Assembly: GCF_000710035.2 (NCBI RefSeq)
Contig: NZ_JMJJ01000017.1
Span: forward strand, 240,789 to 304,788
DNA length: 64,000 bases
Reading direction: 5' to 3'
Source: Pantoea ananatis LMG 2665
GTDB lineage: Bacteria > Pseudomonadota > Gammaproteobacteria > Enterobacterales > Enterobacteriaceae
Under the pieces are notes generated by a model that did not search any database, was not told the origin of the DNA, and saw nothing but the letters and a program-made list of their open reading frames with translations. The stretch's first letter is position 1. Each line of letters opens with the position of its first letter. Positions 24,828 to 33,630 of the stretch are shown piece after piece. Made by a program: the position numbers and the translations under genes.

Positions 24828-26063
24828 ATGTTGACTGCTATCGCCGCCGCTTTTCTGGGCGGCATCATACTTAATCTCATGCCCTGTGTGTTCCCGGTCA
24901 TTTCGCTCAAGGCGTTGAGTCTGATACGGCATCACGCCAGGCCCGCACAGGCTCGTGCAGAAGGGCTCGCTTTTCTGGCTGGCGTAGTGGTCACCATGAT
25001 GTTACTGGTTGGTCTGCTGTTGCTGGCGAGATTCGGTGGGTCATCAGTGGGCTGGGGTTTTCAACTGCAGTCACCGCTGGTGATTGCGTTGCTGGTTCTG
25101 GTGATGCTGGCATCCGCACTTAATCTGTTTGGCCTGTTCGAGGTGGGATTATCACTTCAGCGGGCCGGCGAAGTCGGGGGCGAGCGGGGTGGATTGACCG
25201 GGTCCGCATTAACGGGGGCGCTGGCTATTGTTGTTGCTACCCCGTGCAGCGCGCCCTTTATGGCCAGCGCCATAGGTTATGCGCTTGTACAGCCCCCCGT
25301 TATCAGCTTTATTATCTTTCTTTCTCTGGCGTTGGGCTTTGCTGCGCCTTTCACCTTGATTTCCTTTTTCCCTGTCGTTGCCCGAATACTGCCGTCGCCG
25401 GGTGCCTGGATGATCACCCTAAAACATGGCCTGGCGTTTCCGATGCTGGGTGCGGCGGGTTGGTTAATCTGGGTGCTGGAACGGCAGGCTGGCTCGACGG
25501 CGCTGGCAGCGATACTGACCTGTTGCCTGCTGCTGGGTTTTGCCGCCTGGCTGTATGGCCTGGCTCAGAAGCGGCAGATGATGGGAAGGCGGCACTGGGC
25601 TCTGCACATCGCCACAGCTGTTGTAATTATCCTGTTGGTACCACCGTTATTTACGCTGAAAACCTCAACGGCAGCCCCTGATTCTTCGGATGTTGTGGCA
25701 GCGGCTGCGGTGGCATGGTCTCCCCAAAATGTGGACGCTATAAAAGGCCAGGGTAAACCGGTTCTGGTGAATTTTACCGCCTCCTGGTGCATTACCTGTC
25801 AGGTTAATGAACGTACCTCGCTGTCAACCCAGGCAGTAAAGACGGCTATGGCGCGCACCAACACCATTTATATGATTGCTGACTCAACAAAGTACAATCC
25901 TGACGTTGAGCAGGCACTCAGTGATTTTGGCCGTGGTGGTTTGCCGCTGTATGTGGTTTATCCTGCTGACGGCGGAAAACCCGTTGTCCTGCCTCAGGTG
26001 TTAACGCCGGGGATCGTCATCACGGCATTGCAGCAGGCGAGTGAAAAAGGCAATAAAATGTGA
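24828..26063 (+). CDS. DsbD/ScsB-like transmembrane thiol reductase
   Basis: A 411-residue inner-membrane protein. The membrane domain has the paired cysteine motifs NLMPCVFPV and ATPCSAPFM that relay electrons across the membrane, and a C-terminal periplasmic thioredoxin-like domain carries WCITC. The N-terminal periplasmic immunoglobulin-like domain of classical DsbD is missing, so it is a shortened version. It takes electrons from cytoplasmic thioredoxin. Adjacency (23 bp) to the peroxiredoxin gene argues that the peroxiredoxin is its client. Confidence 0.88.
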   Translation: MLTAIAAAFLGGIILNLMPCVFPVISLKALSLIRHHARPAQARAEGLAFLAGVVVTMMLLVGLLLLARFGGSSVGWGFQLQSPLVIALLVLVMLASALNLFGLFEVGLSLQRAGEVGGERGGLTGSALTGALAIVVATPCSAPFMASAIGYALVQPPVISFIIFLSLALGFAAPFTLISFFPVVARILPSPGAWMITLKHGLAFPMLGAAGWLIWVLERQAGSTALAAILTCCLLLGFAAWLYGLAQKRQMMGRRHWALHIATAVVIILLVPPLFTLKTSTAAPDSSDVVAAAAVAWSPQNVDAIKGQGKPVLVNFTASWCITCQVNERTSLSTQAVKTAMARTNTIYMIADSTKYNPDVEQALSDFGRGGLPLYVVYPADGGKPVVLPQVLTPGIVITALQQASEKGNKM

Positions 26064-26239
26064 TGGTAGATCCCTGCCGGGCATTGGATTTCCGCTGCCC
26101 GGCGGCGGCAAGGCTCTGGCGGTAACGGGTTAGCGCAACACCTGAAAACACGCGGCTAACCCGTCATAATCCTTTCAGGCAACGCGCAGTTTTATTATCC
26201 TCGACAGGCTTTGGCAGTGATGTATTTCAAAGGAGAGTG

Positions 26240-26932
26240 ATGAAAACAATCGGCCTTATAGGCGGCATGAGCTGGGAATCAACGCTTCCTTACTATCGGT
26301 TGATCAATGAGGGAATCAGAAGCAAATTAGGCGGTTTACACTCGGCAAAGCTGCTTCTGCACAGCGTGGATTTTCATGAAATTGAAGCCTGCCAGCGCAG
26401 TGGCGACTGGGATCGGGCTGGTGAACTACTGGCTGAGGCGGCCGTGGGTCTGGCGGGTGCCGGTGCAAACGCAATCGTCTTATGTACCAACACGATGCAC
26501 AAGGTTGCCGGGGCGATTGAATCTCGCTGTCATTTGCCTTTTTTACATATCGCGGATGCGACGGGCAGGGCGATAACGAGCAAAGGCATGACCCGAGTAG
26601 CCTTGCTGGGCACGCGTTATACCATGGAGCAGGACTTCTATCTGGGCCGCCTGAATAAACAATTCTCAATTGCTACCCTGGTACCACCGGCAGAACAGCG
26701 TAACGTCATCAACCAAATCATTTTTGATGAACTCTGCATGGGGAAATTTACGGAAGGCTCCCGCCAGTTTTATCTTGAGGTGATACAGGAACTGGCTTCA
26801 CAAGGTGCAGAAGGAGTCATATTTGGCTGCACGGAAATTGGTTTGCTGGTTTCAGAAGCACAAAGCGCGCTACCGGTATTCGATACAACGCGCATTCATG
26901 CGAACGATGCCGTCGATTTTATGCTGTCCTGA
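26240..26932 (+). CDS. Aspartate/glutamate racemase-family protein
   Basis: A 230-residue cofactor-independent racemase homologue, close to the YgeA/RacX branch. The two catalytic cysteines are present: Cys82 in CTNTMHKV and Cys197 in FGCTEIGLL. IGLIGGMSWEST is the family's N-terminal signature. AGGAGAG immediately precedes the ATG at 26240. YgeA-type enzymes racemise several amino acids at low rate, so the true substrate is open. It is monocistronic. Confidence 0.9.
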   Translation: MKTIGLIGGMSWESTLPYYRLINEGIRSKLGGLHSAKLLLHSVDFHEIEACQRSGDWDRAGELLAEAAVGLAGAGANAIVLCTNTMHKVAGAIESRCHLPFLHIADATGRAITSKGMTRVALLGTRYTMEQDFYLGRLNKQFSIATLVPPAEQRNVINQIIFDELCMGKFTEGSRQFYLEVIQELASQGAEGVIFGCTEIGLLVSEAQSALPVFDTTRIHANDAVDFMLS

Positions 26933-26967
26933 TTCATCCTCAGTGGGATGAATCAGTGATCGAACTT

Positions 26968-27324
26968 TTACAGGGTGTCGAAAATCACATAAAGCTTGCG
27001 CATGGTGGTCTCCATGACCCATGTCCCTTCTGTATTCGCTTCAAAGAACAAGGTATCGCCAGGTTTGAAATGCTGTGGTGCTTCGCCATCCGCTGTGAAG
27101 GAACCCGTTCCTGACAGGAAATGCATCATCTCTGCTTGCTTAACGCCGCGACGATAACTGCCCGCCGTACATTCAAAAATGCCCATATCTGTATTCTCAT
27201 GACCGGGGATCACCGTCTGCAGCCCGGCCAGTGCAATCTCGGGCGATCCCGGAAGGCCCTCAACGGTCCCCCATGATTCCAGCGTCTTGATTGAAGCGGG
27301 TTGATTAAGTTTTTGTACTTTCAT
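26968..27324 (-). CDS. Cupin-domain protein (Cupin_3/EutQ-like)
   Basis: A 118-residue single-domain beta-barrel. The cupin motifs are HFLSGTGSFTADGEAPQHFKPGDTLFFEANTEGTW, with TAGSYRRGVKQAEMMHF before it. The family includes (S)-ureidoglycine aminohydrolase-like and EutQ-like proteins, but the histidine set is incomplete, so enzymatic activity is uncertain. AGGAAG precedes the start. It is convergent with the racemase gene. Confidence 0.8.
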   Translation of the reverse strand: MKVQKLNQPASIKTLESWGTVEGLPGSPEIALAGLQTVIPGHENTDMGIFECTAGSYRRGVKQAEMMHFLSGTGSFTADGEAPQHFKPGDTLFFEANTEGTWVMETTMRKLYVIFDTL

Positions 27325-27857
27325 TTCATGCTTCCTGAGCAGTCGTTAACGATGCAGCGTGGTCTGAATTGATACGTCAGCGTATACAAAAACGGAAAAA
27401 CAAAGCGCGTCTTAAACGCTTTGGCATGAAAGTTATGCGCAGAATACATTGCGCTAAAAGCATGAAATTTCTGGCCGCAGCCTACACAGGTTTTTGAGTA
27501 TGGTGCTATCGATGCCAGGTTTAGACAGTTTGAGAGAAAGTGCAGCCAGTTACCGCTCATCCGCTCGTCATTGGTTAATGCTCTGCTCAGTCAGGATCTG
27601 AAAAATGTGTAAGTAAGGGGGGATGTTGCAATATCAACGAGCAGAATGAGGTAAATAAGATAATGATTTTAATCTTTGTTATTTCCCTACGCCTGGAGCT
27701 CTCTGCATCAGGCTGGCAAGGGTTAATCTGATTTATCAGGTCCGTATTAAAATGGAAATATAAAGATTCTATTTTCACACTGCTGAGTTTGAATACAGCA
27801 CAGAGCAGAACGGCTAACCGTTCTGTCCTTCCTGGCGTAATCTCTAAAGGGCAAGTT
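27325..27857. other. Intergenic region with no recognised gene
   Basis: A 533-bp divergent gap between the cupin gene and a small exported-protein gene. A 39-residue very basic frame around 27375-27500 has no ribosome site and was not called. The region 27700-27800 is AT-rich and probably holds the promoter of the small exported protein. Confidence 0.45.
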
Positions 27858-28121
27858 ATGAAAATGTTATCCGTAAAAGTGGCACTGCAAACAACGGCGT
27901 TCACCATCGCGACCTTGATTACCTTTCAGAATGCGGCACTGGCTGTATCTGTACATGAACAACAGTCAGCTTCTACGCTGCAAAAGAACAATGCGGGCAG
28001 TGCGGGGAACATCAAACTTGCTGCTCATCGAAAGCCTTCAGGCGGTTTGCGCATTAATCCTGCCTGTGATGACACCGGCGAACCTTGCCCACACGATGAA
28101 ACTCAGGATGATATGTCCTGA
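27858..28121 (+). CDS. Small exported protein of unknown function
   Basis: An 87-residue protein with a convincing signal peptide (LQTTAFTIATLITFQNAALA), leaving a mature chain of about 57 residues. The mature part is hydrophilic, rich in Ser/Asn/His, with two cysteines (NPACDDTGEPCPHDE) that could form a disulfide, and an acidic tail. AAAGGGC lies eight bases before the ATG, and a strong terminator follows at 28187. I do not recognise the family. Confidence 0.7.
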   Translation: MKMLSVKVALQTTAFTIATLITFQNAALAVSVHEQQSASTLQKNNAGSAGNIKLAAHRKPSGGLRINPACDDTGEPCPHDETQDDMS

Positions 28122-28458
28122 ACCTGCTCGGTTTTACATCCTGAACTGATTATTTAGCCTTTTAATTATGCTCAACCCCGTCAACGAACTGCACCTCAAA
28201 AGCTGGACGTCTGACTGAGTAAGGTGCAGTTTTTTATATTCTCTTACATCTCCTTCCCATCGTTATCGATAAGCGTTAAGGACTGAATATTGTGCTAAAA
28301 AGCGCCTGTTATGATATCGCTATCACTCCCGGAACGTTAAACGCTTAACGGCGGGTAAACGGTTTCAAGATTTACTGACTTCGGCCAGCAGAAGCGTCCT
28401 GATTAACTATGCTCAGTAGACATTAATGCGTATTCGCTATTTATCAGGGAGTCATTCG
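28122..28458. other. Spacer between two small exported-protein genes
   Basis: It contains the terminator of the upstream small gene (28187-28240) and, further on, the presumed promoter of the next one. No gene is seen. Confidence 0.5.
28187..28240 (+). terminator. Intrinsic terminator
   Basis: AACTGCACCT (28187-28196) pairs perfectly with AGGTGCAGTT (28222-28231), followed by a run of six T. The 25-base loop is long but the 10-bp stem and T-tract are classical. It ends the small exported-protein unit. Confidence 0.75.
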
Positions 28459-28692
28459 ATGAAAAAATTGTCAGTTGTTCTTGTTACCGCGGGTCTGCTC
28501 ATGGCGATGAGTTCACAAGCTGAAGCCAAAGGCTGTTTAAAGGGCGCGGCCGTGGGCGGCGTGGCAGGGCATCTTAAACATCACGGTGTCGCTGGGGCCG
28601 CAGCAGGCTGCGCTGTTGGACATCATATGGCCAAAAAGAAACAGAAAGAAGCGGCCAGTCAACAGCAAGGGCAACAGCAGCAGGGCGGTTAA
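28459..28692 (+). CDS. Small glycine/alanine-rich exported protein
   Basis: A 77-residue protein with a signal peptide (LVTAGLLMAMSSQAEA). The mature part has a glycine-zipper-like stretch (GAAVGGVAGHLKHHGVAGAA followed by AGCAVGHH), a Lys-rich segment and a Gln-rich tail. It resembles small periplasmic glycine-zipper proteins of enterobacteria, some of which are stress-induced. The function is unknown. AGGGAG precedes the ATG at 28459. Confidence 0.78.
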   Translation: MKKLSVVLVTAGLLMAMSSQAEAKGCLKGAAVGGVAGHLKHHGVAGAAAGCAVGHHMAKKKQKEAASQQQGQQQQGG

Positions 28693-28707
28693 TTTTTCTC
28701 GCAGTCT

Positions 28708-28732
28708 CTGCACCCTCTCAAAGAGGGTGCAG
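28708..28732. terminator. Hairpin between convergent genes
   Basis: CTGCACCCTC and GAGGGTGCAG form a perfect 10-bp stem with a 5-base loop in the gap between the small exported protein and the convergent DUF1345 gene. A pyrimidine-rich but not T-pure tail follows. It is probably a terminator for the plus-strand gene. Confidence 0.6.
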
Positions 28733-28814
28733 CTTCCCGTCGCACAGGCTTTAAGCGGTAAATTCCCGTAACAGTCAATGCGCTTCTCTGCTGGCTATCG
28801 TCGCAGGCAGACTC

Positions 28815-29474
28815 TCAACTTAACAAACTGGCTGCCACATTCACGGACAGTCCCAGAATCGCCAGATTAAAAATAAAAGAGATAACCGACTGCAACAAGG
28901 CGATCTTGCGCATTTCTGTCGTGCCCGTCGCCACATCCGCCGTCTGGGATGCCACCGCGATGGTGAAAGAGAAGTAGAGAAAATCCCAGTAACCCGGATG
29001 CGTCGGTTTCTCCGGAAAGATCATCGGCGTGATACTGTTGCTGCGAAGCAGGTAATGCTGATGGGCATAATGCATGGCAAATGCGCTGGGCAGTAAGGCC
29101 CATGAGGCGATGAGCGTCATGGCAGTCAAAAGCAGATGCAGGGCCCGCGAAGAGCCCGTCAGGCTTTTTAACGTGGGAAGCTCGCTCATGATGGCCACCA
29201 TACTGATCATACAGGCCACGATGACCAGCCCCAGCACCAGCGCGGCACTTTGATCCTGCATCTGGGCGATTCGTTTAATCTCATCTGGCGCGGTACGCAA
29301 CATGCGAAACCAGATAAACCACAGATAGAGCCATGCCAGCACGTTCCAACTGATTAACAGTCTCTGCATTTGCCCCAGATGCTCAGGCAGTAAAACATAG
29401 CAGACGAGACCTGCCACCACAGAGATCAGCAGGCGCAACCGGGCAAACAGATTTGAGCGAAGGGAAGAGGACAT
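28815..29474 (-). CDS. DUF1345-family inner-membrane protein
   Basis: A 219-residue protein with about five hydrophobic segments. The family landmark near the C-terminus is present (DFLYFSFTIAVASQTADVA, then TEMRKIALLQSVISFIFN), which resembles the pore region of voltage-insensitive ion channels. The function is not established. It is a single gene. Confidence 0.85.
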   Translation of the reverse strand: MSSSLRSNLFARLRLLISVVAGLVCYVLLPEHLGQMQRLLISWNVLAWLYLWFIWFRMLRTAPDEIKRIAQMQDQSAALVLGLVIVACMISMVAIMSELPTLKSLTGSSRALHLLLTAMTLIASWALLPSAFAMHYAHQHYLLRSNSITPMIFPEKPTHPGYWDFLYFSFTIAVASQTADVATGTTEMRKIALLQSVISFIFNLAILGLSVNVAASLLS

Positions 29475-29670
29475 GGTTATGTTTTTGCTGGTTACTGAGT
29501 CAGTTAACTGTAGTGCAGGCCGGATGACCCTGCTGCAAAAAACGCGCGACGTTTATGGTGGGTTAAAGAACCGGCAGAATGCGAAGCCAGTCTCTGTGTA
29601 GCACGCCACTGCCATACCCGCGTGCGGGCATCTATAGCAGTAATGGAGGGTCAACAAACGAGAAGTGCGG

Positions 29671-29919
29671 ATGGTCACCGTTAAAAGCGTGTACGTTCCC
29701 TTAAGCTACAAGGATGGCTATCGCGTAATAGTGGCTCCCCTTTGGCCGCGCGACATCTACAGGATTAAAGCACCTCGCGCCGTCAGCGGTATTGCGTCAG
29801 GCGTTATACCGTTACGCCTCGTCAGGATGGACACTACCGCTGCAACGTCGCCCAGAAACCGCGCTGATGCTTATGATGTAAGGACTGCACAGCATATTTC
29901 GTGTTCCAGTCGGCACTGA
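29671..29919 (+). pseudogene. Degenerate DUF488-family gene
   Basis: The first 30 or so residues (VKSVYVPLSYKDGYRVIVAP, then LWPRDIYRIKAP) match the start of DUF488 proteins, whose hallmark is DGYRVLVDRLWPRG. After about residue 35 the reading frame drifts into unrelated Arg/Ser-rich sequence and stops at 83 residues, compared with about 115-120 for intact members. It is therefore a decayed N-terminal piece. The remainder of the 29475-30072 gap shows no gene. Confidence 0.6.
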
Positions 29920-30072
29920 TTGTGTGCAATGCCCCTCGGTCACTCATCATTCTGGTGCTTCGTCACCAGGAATAATGCTAAATCACTGATTTTTATTGTC
30001 ATTAATTCTGGCACGTCAATTGCAAAAACCTGATCGGTAAGCAGCGCAACACATAATCTGAATTAAATAGCT

Positions 30073-30162
30073 GGCTAGGGTTCCGGTTCACGCAGGTGAA
30101 TGTCTGGTCCGAGAGCTGGCGACCTCTGAGAGGTTACACGGCGGGACAAAAGCCCGGGAGAC
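30073..30162 (+). ncRNA. Guanidine-I (ykkC) riboswitch aptamer
   Basis: The conserved blocks of the ykkC class appear in order: CTAGGGTTCCG at 30075, TGGTCCGAGAG at 30105, then ACACGGCGGGA, and AAAAGCCCGGGAGA ending at 30161. These are the signature nucleotides that form the guanidinium-binding pocket. It lies at the 5' end of the guanidine uptake/carboxylase operon and is followed at once by a terminator, so guanidine binding should switch transcription on. The identification is by motif recognition. Confidence 0.93.
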
Positions 30163-30196
30163 AGCAGCACCGTCAGGTGTCGCGCTGCTCCTTTTT
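30163..30196 (+). terminator. Riboswitch expression-platform terminator
   Basis: AGCAGC (30163-30168) can pair with GCTGCT (30184-30189), with an inner CACC/GGTG stem, followed by CTTTTTT. It starts directly after the aptamer's last conserved bases, as expected for a transcriptional ON switch of the ykkC class. Confidence 0.8.
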
Positions 30197-30217
30197 TGTG
30201 CCAACCAGAGGTTAACC

Positions 30218-31276
30218 ATGAAAACAACGCCGTTCATCCGCACGCTTTTGCTGTCACTCACCTTGCTGATCAGCTTTTCTTCCTTCGCCACGGTTAAAAA
30301 AGAGTTCAACATCTGCTGGACGATCTATGCGGGCTGGATGCCCTGGGGCACCATCAGCAATGAAAAAATTATTGATAAATGGGCCAGCAAATACGGCATC
30401 AAAATCAATATTGTTCAACTCAACGACTACATCGAATCCATCAACCATTACACGGCAGGGCAGTTTGACGGCTGCACCATGACCAACATGGATGCGCTGA
30501 CTATCCCGGCGGCAGGTGGGGTAGATTCGACAGCACTCATCACCGGCAGCTATTCCGATGGCAACGACGGCGTCGTGCTAAAAGGGATGAATAAAAAACT
30601 CAGCGATCTGAAAGGTATGTCGGTTTATCTGCCCGAACTCTCGGTATCGCACTATCTCCTGGTTCGCGGACTGGAAAAAGCCGGGCTGCAGGAAAAAGAT
30701 GTGAAAGTGGTTAATACCTCCGATGCGGATATCGTCTCGGCCTTTGGCACCAGCAATGTGCGGGCAGCGGTAGCCTGGAACCCGCAGTTGTCCGTCATCA
30801 AAAAGACGCCACAAACCACCGAAGTGTTTAGCTCCACCCAAGTGCCCGGCGAACTCATCGACATGATGGTCGTGAACACCCAAACGCTGAAAGATAACCC
30901 CGCCCTCGGCAAAGCGCTGACCGGTGCGTGGTTTGAAATGATGGCAAAAATGCAGGCGGGTGATAAACAAGCGCTGAGTGCAATGGCGGCAGATTCCGGT
31001 ACCGACCTCGCGGGCTATCAGGCTCAGCTTAAAACAACGCATCTGTTCTGGACGCCTGCTGAGACATTGGCCTTTATTTCTTCGCCTGATCTGCCAAAGA
31101 CCATGCAACGCGTGGCGAACTTCTCGTTTGACAAAGGTCTGCTGGGTCAGGGCGCACAGAGCGCTGATTTTATCGGCATGACATTCCCGGGCAACGTCAC
31201 CGTTGGCGATAGGGCTAACAGCAAACTGCGCTTTGACGACAGCTATCTTAAGCTGGCCGCTGCGGGCAAGTTGTAA
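30218..31276 (+). CDS. Guanidine/urea-carboxylase-operon ABC transporter substrate-binding protein
   Basis: A 352-residue periplasmic protein with a signal peptide (TLLLSLTLLISFSSFA) and the NitT/TauT-like binding fold: FNICWTIYAGWMPWG near the N-terminus and FDGCTMTNMDALTIPAAGGVDSTALI. It belongs to the group of binding proteins encoded beside urea-carboxylase genes. Under control of a guanidine riboswitch it most likely binds guanidine or a guanidino compound. It is the first gene of the operon. Confidence 0.9.
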   Translation: MKTTPFIRTLLLSLTLLISFSSFATVKKEFNICWTIYAGWMPWGTISNEKIIDKWASKYGIKINIVQLNDYIESINHYTAGQFDGCTMTNMDALTIPAAGGVDSTALITGSYSDGNDGVVLKGMNKKLSDLKGMSVYLPELSVSHYLLVRGLEKAGLQEKDVKVVNTSDADIVSAFGTSNVRAAVAWNPQLSVIKKTPQTTEVFSSTQVPGELIDMMVVNTQTLKDNPALGKALTGAWFEMMAKMQAGDKQALSAMAADSGTDLAGYQAQLKTTHLFWTPAETLAFISSPDLPKTMQRVANFSFDKGLLGQGAQSADFIGMTFPGNVTVGDRANSKLRFDDSYLKLAAAGKL

Positions 31277-31300
31277 CCACTGACCACGGGAGTTCATGTC

Positions 31301-32116
31301 ATGCGCTACATCAACCGCTATCCCCGCCAGGGCATGCGCCTGACGCTAATGCTGCTGCCCTTCGTGCTGATCATCGCCGCCTGGTTTATCGGATCAGCGG
31401 TGCGGCTGGAGGCCAATCCGCAGGACAAACTGCTGCCCGGACTGTCGCAGATGATTGAGGCGATTGATCGGATGGCCTTCACGCCAGATAAGCGCAGTGG
31501 TGAATACCTGCTGTGGGCCGATACGTTTATCAGCCTGAGCCGTCTGCTCATGGGGCTGGCGCTCTCCTCGCTGATTGGTCTGTGCCTCGGCATTGCCGCG
31601 GGCGTTTTTCCGATGTCCCGCGCCGCACTGTCACCCCTGATGACGGTTGTCTCGATGGTGCCGCCGCTGGCGATTCTGCCCGTGCTGTTTATTGTTTTCG
31701 GCCTGGATGAGCTGTCGAAGGTCATGCTCATCGTCATTGGCATTACGCCGATGCTGGCACGCGATCTTGAACAGCGGGCACGGGAAATTCCGGCGGAACT
31801 GTTAATCAAAGCGCAAACCCTGGGAGCCAATAGCTGGACGGTCGTGCTGCGGGTCGTGCTGCCGCAGCTGTTATCGCGGCTTATCACCTCGGTACGGCTG
31901 CTTCTGGGATCGGCCTGGCTGTTTTTAATTTCCTCCGAAGCGATTTCGGCGACCGCCGGGCTGGGCTATCGCATTTTCCTGGTGCGTCGCTACATGGCGA
32001 TGGATGTGATTATCCCCTATGTCATCTGGATCACGCTGCTGGCCTGGCTGATGGATCTGGGCCTGCGCAAGCTGCACAACGCCTGTTTCCCATGGGCGGA
32101 AGGAGGCCGGGAATGA
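31301..32116 (+). CDS. ABC transporter permease of the guanidine operon
   Basis: A 271-residue inner-membrane protein of the NitT/TauT permease type with about six helices. The EAA-like coupling motif is IKAQTLGANSWTVVLRVVLPQL. It overlaps the ATPase gene by four bases (ATGA). It is presumed to form the guanidine import channel as a homodimer. Confidence 0.9.
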   Translation: MRYINRYPRQGMRLTLMLLPFVLIIAAWFIGSAVRLEANPQDKLLPGLSQMIEAIDRMAFTPDKRSGEYLLWADTFISLSRLLMGLALSSLIGLCLGIAAGVFPMSRAALSPLMTVVSMVPPLAILPVLFIVFGLDELSKVMLIVIGITPMLARDLEQRAREIPAELLIKAQTLGANSWTVVLRVVLPQLLSRLITSVRLLLGSAWLFLISSEAISATAGLGYRIFLVRRYMAMDVIIPYVIWITLLAWLMDLGLRKLHNACFPWAEGGRE

Positions 32117-32895
32117 GTTTTATCAATATCAACAATATCTGGCAGGAGTACGGCGACCACGTGGTGCTGGAACGCATCAATTTGCAGGTTAAGGCGGGCG
32201 AGTTCTGCTCTATGGTCGGTGCATCGGGCTGCGGGAAATCGACGTTTTTGCGCCTGCTGCTGGGGCAGGAAAAACCCACCCGGGGAGAGATCACCCTGGA
32301 TGGTAAGGCACTGGCGACAGAACCCGACCGCAGCCGCGGCGTCGTGTTTCAACGCTATTCCGTGTTTCCCCATCTCAATGTACTGGATAACGTCGCGATA
32401 GGGCTCGAACTGCCTGCTTCGCCCTTGTCGGGTCGCCTGTTCGGCGCCCGAAAACGCGCGGCCCGGCAGCAGGCACGACAGATGCTGGACAAAGTAGGGC
32501 TGGGAAATGCGCTGGATAAATATCCGGCACAGCTCTCCGGCGGAATGCAGCAAAGGCTGGCAATTGCCCAGGCTTTTATCATGCAACCGCGAGTGCTGTT
32601 GTTGGATGAGCCCTTTGGCGCACTGGATCCCGGTATCCGCAAAGACATGCACGCGCTGCTGCTTCAACTGTGGAGTGAAACCCGAATGACGGTCTTTATG
32701 GTCACCCACGATCTTACTGAAGGCTTCAACCTGGGGACACGGCTACTGGTATTTGACAAAGTCCGCCACGATCCCCAAGCCCCTCATGCCTGGGGGGCGC
32801 GTATCACCTATGACATTCCGCTGAATGAGGCGCGAATGGCACAGCTGATGACAGACAGTAAAGACAACGTTTATGCATTAAGGAGACAGCAATGA
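32113..32895 (+). CDS. ABC transporter ATP-binding protein of the guanidine operon
   Basis: A 260-residue ATPase with Walker A GASGCGKST (about residue 36), signature LSGGMQQRLAIAQA, Walker B VLLLDEPFGALDP and H-loop MVTHD. AGGAGG lies eight bases upstream of the ATG at 32113. It overlaps both the permease gene and the next gene by ATGA, so the whole block is translationally coupled. Confidence 0.92.
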   Translation: MSFININNIWQEYGDHVVLERINLQVKAGEFCSMVGASGCGKSTFLRLLLGQEKPTRGEITLDGKALATEPDRSRGVVFQRYSVFPHLNVLDNVAIGLELPASPLSGRLFGARKRAARQQARQMLDKVGLGNALDKYPAQLSGGMQQRLAIAQAFIMQPRVLLLDEPFGALDPGIRKDMHALLLQLWSETRMTVFMVTHDLTEGFNLGTRLLVFDKVRHDPQAPHAWGARITYDIPLNEARMAQLMTDSKDNVYALRRQQ

Positions 32896-33620
32896 CGGCA
32901 CGTTTTCACTCAGCGCCCAGCCTGCGCGAAGAGCGGCTTCCCGGCGGGGCGCACACCTCATTCATTCTGCGCAAAGGGCACATCCTGCGCCTGACCGATA
33001 TTGATGGCGGCGCGAATGTCAGCATGATGATGCTCAATCCGCATGAGAAAAGTGAACGCCTTAATCTACCGGATACGCTGAAGGGCCAGCATACGGCCCG
33101 GCTCACTACCGGCCACTGTTTTTATTCCGATATGGGCCGCGTACTCGCCGGGATCGTGGCGGACAGTTGTGGCTGGCACGACCCGTTTGGGGGCGTACTT
33201 AACGCGGCGGAAACGCGCGAAAAATATGGCGCAGGGCGCTATCAGGAGCTGCGGAATGGGTTTTACCGCAATGGAGTCGATAATCTGCTGGTCGAGATGG
33301 GCAAATGGGATTTGGGTCTTGAAGATCTGCTCATGGTCGTTAACTTCTTTAGCAAAGTCACCGTCGATGAAGATGGCCGCTTCCGCTTCGATACCGAACA
33401 TAGCCGCGCAGGGGATGTTGTTGAGCTGTTTGCCCCAATGGACGTGCTGATCGTCCTGACCGCGCTCCCCCATCCAATGGATCCTGCCCCTGACTATGCA
33501 CCGCGTCCCATCCAGCTGAGCTGGTATCAGGCCGATGACGTACAGGCTACCACCGAAGCGCTGTTCATCCGCGATGAAAATCAGCGCGCAATACATAACA
33601 CCCAACTTTTTGCCCTGTAA
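32892..33620 (+). CDS. Urea-carboxylase-associated protein 1 (putative carboxyguanidine deiminase subunit)
   Basis: A 242-residue protein of the urea amidolyase-associated family (UAAP1 type), with LRLTDIDGGANVSMMMLNPHE, FYSDMGRVLAGIVADSCGWHDPFGG and SRAGDVVELFAPMDVLIVL. In guanidine-degrading bacteria the two UAAP proteins form the carboxyguanidine deiminase (CgdAB) that converts carboxyguanidine to allophanate. Position in the same operon as the riboswitch and carboxylase supports that role; I cannot tell which subunit is A or B. It overlaps the ATPase gene by ATGA. Confidence 0.88.
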   Translation: MTARFHSAPSLREERLPGGAHTSFILRKGHILRLTDIDGGANVSMMMLNPHEKSERLNLPDTLKGQHTARLTTGHCFYSDMGRVLAGIVADSCGWHDPFGGVLNAAETREKYGAGRYQELRNGFYRNGVDNLLVEMGKWDLGLEDLLMVVNFFSKVTVDEDGRFRFDTEHSRAGDVVELFAPMDVLIVLTALPHPMDPAPDYAPRPIQLSWYQADDVQATTEALFIRDENQRAIHNTQLFAL

Positions 33621-33630
33621 GGAGTCAGCG

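Noticed and set aside
26076..26103. GCCGGGCA/TGCCCGGC hairpin after the DsbD-like gene as a REP element or terminator
   Set aside because: No T-tract, a 12-base loop, and only loose similarity to REP sequences. No other clear copies in the window apart from a shorter GC hairpin at 9471.
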